This document shows, in pieces, positions 62,567 through 64,000 of a DNA stretch of 64,000 bases (its first letter is position 1; each line of letters starts with the position of its first letter). A program made the position numbers and the translations under genes. The stretch covers positions 11,346,001-11,410,000 of the forward strand of contig OZ234498.1 in the NCBI GenBank assembly GCA_965153455.1. The letters are read 5' to 3'. This stretch comes from Sphagnum compactum. Lineage: Eukaryota; Bryophyta; Sphagnopsida; Sphagnales. The notes below the pieces were generated by a model, which saw only the letters and a program-made list of their open reading frames with translations, was not told the origin of the DNA and made no database searches.

Positions 62567-63174
62567 TCAACTCTGAACATGAACAGATTGCAGACTGAAC
62601 AGGCGATGTGCAGAAATGATGGCCAAGGTTGCAAACACAAGTGTGGCCATGTATGTGAGTATGAGCGAGATACCCACTCTAGTGCAGAAGCTGTGATAGT
62701 TGCTGCATTGTTCATTCCATCCTATATAGTTGATGCCATGCTCAGCCACATATGCAACTTCCGTGCTTGAAGCTGCTGCCGCCAACAGCACATAAGCTAC
62801 TGCCTGCAAAGATCCATCATGATCCATGATCCATCACTTCTTCAGTCACAATGTATCAACTTAGTACTCAATCTCTACGTACCTCCATGATGCATCATCT
62901 CATGACAATCAATTCCACTTCCAATATTTAATTATATCTAGAAATATTTGCAGCTGCTGGGGAAGGATCGAGACTAGCTAGACACCTGGTCGGCCAGCAA
63001 TGTGATCCAACTTCCGGCTTTGGATTGTCGTGAGATAGCTGCAACAATGATCAACTGAACCAGCGCTACCACTGCTGCAACTGCATTTGCCCACACCAGA
63101 TACCTGAACACAACCAAAATATGCCAAAGATCAGCACCCTGTGTTAGTTCTGGTTTGTGTGCTTGGTGATGAAA

Positions 63175-63227
<53 letters not shown>

Positions 63228-63539
63228 AGAGCTTGAAAGCTTGAAATCTTACTTGAAAGATGTGAACAAGCTGTAATAAGCCTTCTTAGGAACGTTGATG
63301 TCTGTGTTCAAGTAGGGGATGTAAAAGGGAGTGCTACCCAGCTGCTCATCAGTGTCCATGACTACCAATCCAGCTACGGAAAGAGCAATAGCAGCCAGCC
63401 GCAAGGAAATGTTCACCACTTTACTTGGAGCTGCAGCAGCCTGCATTAGTGATCTCCTTTTTCCGGAGTCATGATCATCTGTCTTCATGTCTTGTCCCAC
63501 ATTCCCTTCATTTGCTTCATGTCCGCTGTTGTTCTTCAT
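62567..63539 (-). CDS. CASPL: CASP-like membrane protein (DUF588 family)
   Basis: Three exons on the minus strand: 63539-63253, 63103-62986, 62803-62567; phases match; 213 residues. Four membrane helices are visible: around ISLRLAAIALSVAGLVV (with the conserved Arg), KYLVWANAVAAVVALVQLII, AVAYVLLAAAASSTEVAYV (preceded by the conserved Asp of LLADQ) and ISLILTYMATLVFATLAI. The second outer loop carries IGWNEQCSNYHSFCTRVG with its Cys pair. CASP and CASP-like proteins are small four-helix plasma-membrane proteins; true CASPs build the Casparian strip scaffold, while CASP-like members have broader, mostly unknown roles. An open frame begins upstream at a TTG (63569), but the first ATG at 63539 is the likely start. 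The hydrophilic N-terminus is long, and intron 1 contains a GT/GA microsatellite. Confidence 0.92.
63181..63238. repeat. (GT)n(GA)n microsatellite in CASP-like intron 1
   Basis: A GT run passes into about 17 GA units and then three variants of GCTTGA(G)A. It lies wholly within the 149-base intron 1 of the CASP-like gene and could change intron length between individuals. Confidence 0.9.
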
Positions 63540-64000
63540 CGTAAATTTTTTCACACTCCACAGCTTCAATCTCTAGCTCACAATGAAACCTTCCTGTGCT
63601 GGTTCCAGACCTCAGCAGCAGCAGAACAACAACAACAACAACAACAGCAGCAGCGGAAGAGCTTGGCTATGGCGAGAGCGTGAAATGAGAATGGCGTTTG
63701 TCTCGTGGGCACGGTGACCATGGAAGTGTGTGTCCGGAGGGATCTTCAACCTACTCACAGTCTCACACCAAACCAAACTTACCAACTTTCTTTTATTTTT
63801 TGGTTTTTGGTTTTGCCCACCAGTTCAGTTACAAATTTTGTCACAGATCTTCACCATTCATTCATATACTGTGAAGGACACAAGACTTGGAATCAAAGGC
63901 TTGGTGGACACTTTTACCCACACAATCAGTGAATTATTATTTTCCAACAAATTTTGGTGTTTGATTGTTTGTTTGTTTGGCAATAAACAATTTGGAAATT
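63540..64000 (-). promoter_or_regulatory. Probable 5' leader and promoter of the CASP-like gene
   Basis: On the minus strand this lies directly upstream of the start at 63539. A CAG/CAA trinucleotide tract at 63613-63654 would be GTT/GCT-rich in the leader. A TATA-like TATATGAA occurs on the minus strand near 63862-63870, about 325 bases before the ATG; it is only a candidate. The window ends here. Confidence 0.35.

Noticed and set aside
63540-63569. Upstream start for the CASP-like protein
   Set aside because: The extended frame opens at TTG; the first ATG is at 63539 and gives a typical family length.
1-64000. tRNA, rRNA and CRISPR content
   Set aside because: No cloverleaf with T-arm consensus, no rRNA blocks and no regularly spaced repeat-spacer array was found by eye; a dedicated tRNA search could still find a missed gene.

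Overview
This is nuclear DNA of a land plant. The evidence is GT-AG introns of roughly 100-1000 bases, chloroplast-targeted enzymes of chlorophyll and phylloquinone metabolism, a plant-type plasma-membrane proton pump ending in the 14-3-3 site YTV, and a CASP-like membrane protein. Short introns, five genes in 64 kb, CT-rich leaders and a LRR-Roc-COR (ROCO) gene suggest a non-seed plant such as a moss or fern, but this is an impression and the sequence does not fix the species. There are no bacterial operons, rRNA genes, CRISPR arrays or recognisable tRNAs.

Layout. 1-0.65 kb: possible LTR-retrotransposon end. 3.4-7.6 kb (+): TORNADO1-like LRR-Roc-COR protein with an apparent one-base frameshift near 4010. 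12.1-14.6 kb (+): STAY-GREEN Mg-dechelatase, six exons. 14.6-17.2 kb: repeats related to one inside the last SGR intron. 17.7-28.7 kb: AT-rich DNA with no recognisable gene. 29.1-33.5 kb (+): ABC4/MenA phytyltransferase, 11 exons. 33.5-42.7 kb: AT-rich DNA with tandem duplications and a decayed PIF/Harbinger transposase. 43.6-52.2 kb (+): plasma-membrane H+-ATPase, 21 exons, with a GC-AG intron, upstream ORFs and a duplicated exon-1/intron-1 boundary. 52.2-62.5 kb: AT-rich DNA with two decayed hAT transposase fragments and a dispersed terminal-inverted-repeat element whose second copy lies at 8.7 kb in opposite orientation. 62.6-63.5 kb (-): CASP-like four-helix membrane protein, three exons.

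How the genes relate. SGR starts chlorophyll breakdown, which eventually releases phytol. ABC4 attaches a phytyl chain to dihydroxynaphthoate to make phylloquinone. They are pathway neighbours as well as chromosomal neighbours, but nothing in the sequence shows co-regulation. The proton pump and the CASP-like protein are both plasma-membrane proteins of general housekeeping or cell-wall type. The ROCO gene is independent. Exon boundaries for SGR, ABC4, the pump and the CASP-like gene were chosen by hand: splice sites, reading phase and family conservation agree at every junction.

No clearly new biological system is evident. The most unusual items are the ROCO frameshift and its unassigned C-terminal region, the duplicated pump exon boundary with a lost splice donor, the hairpin upstream of the pump, and the inverted pair of dispersed elements.
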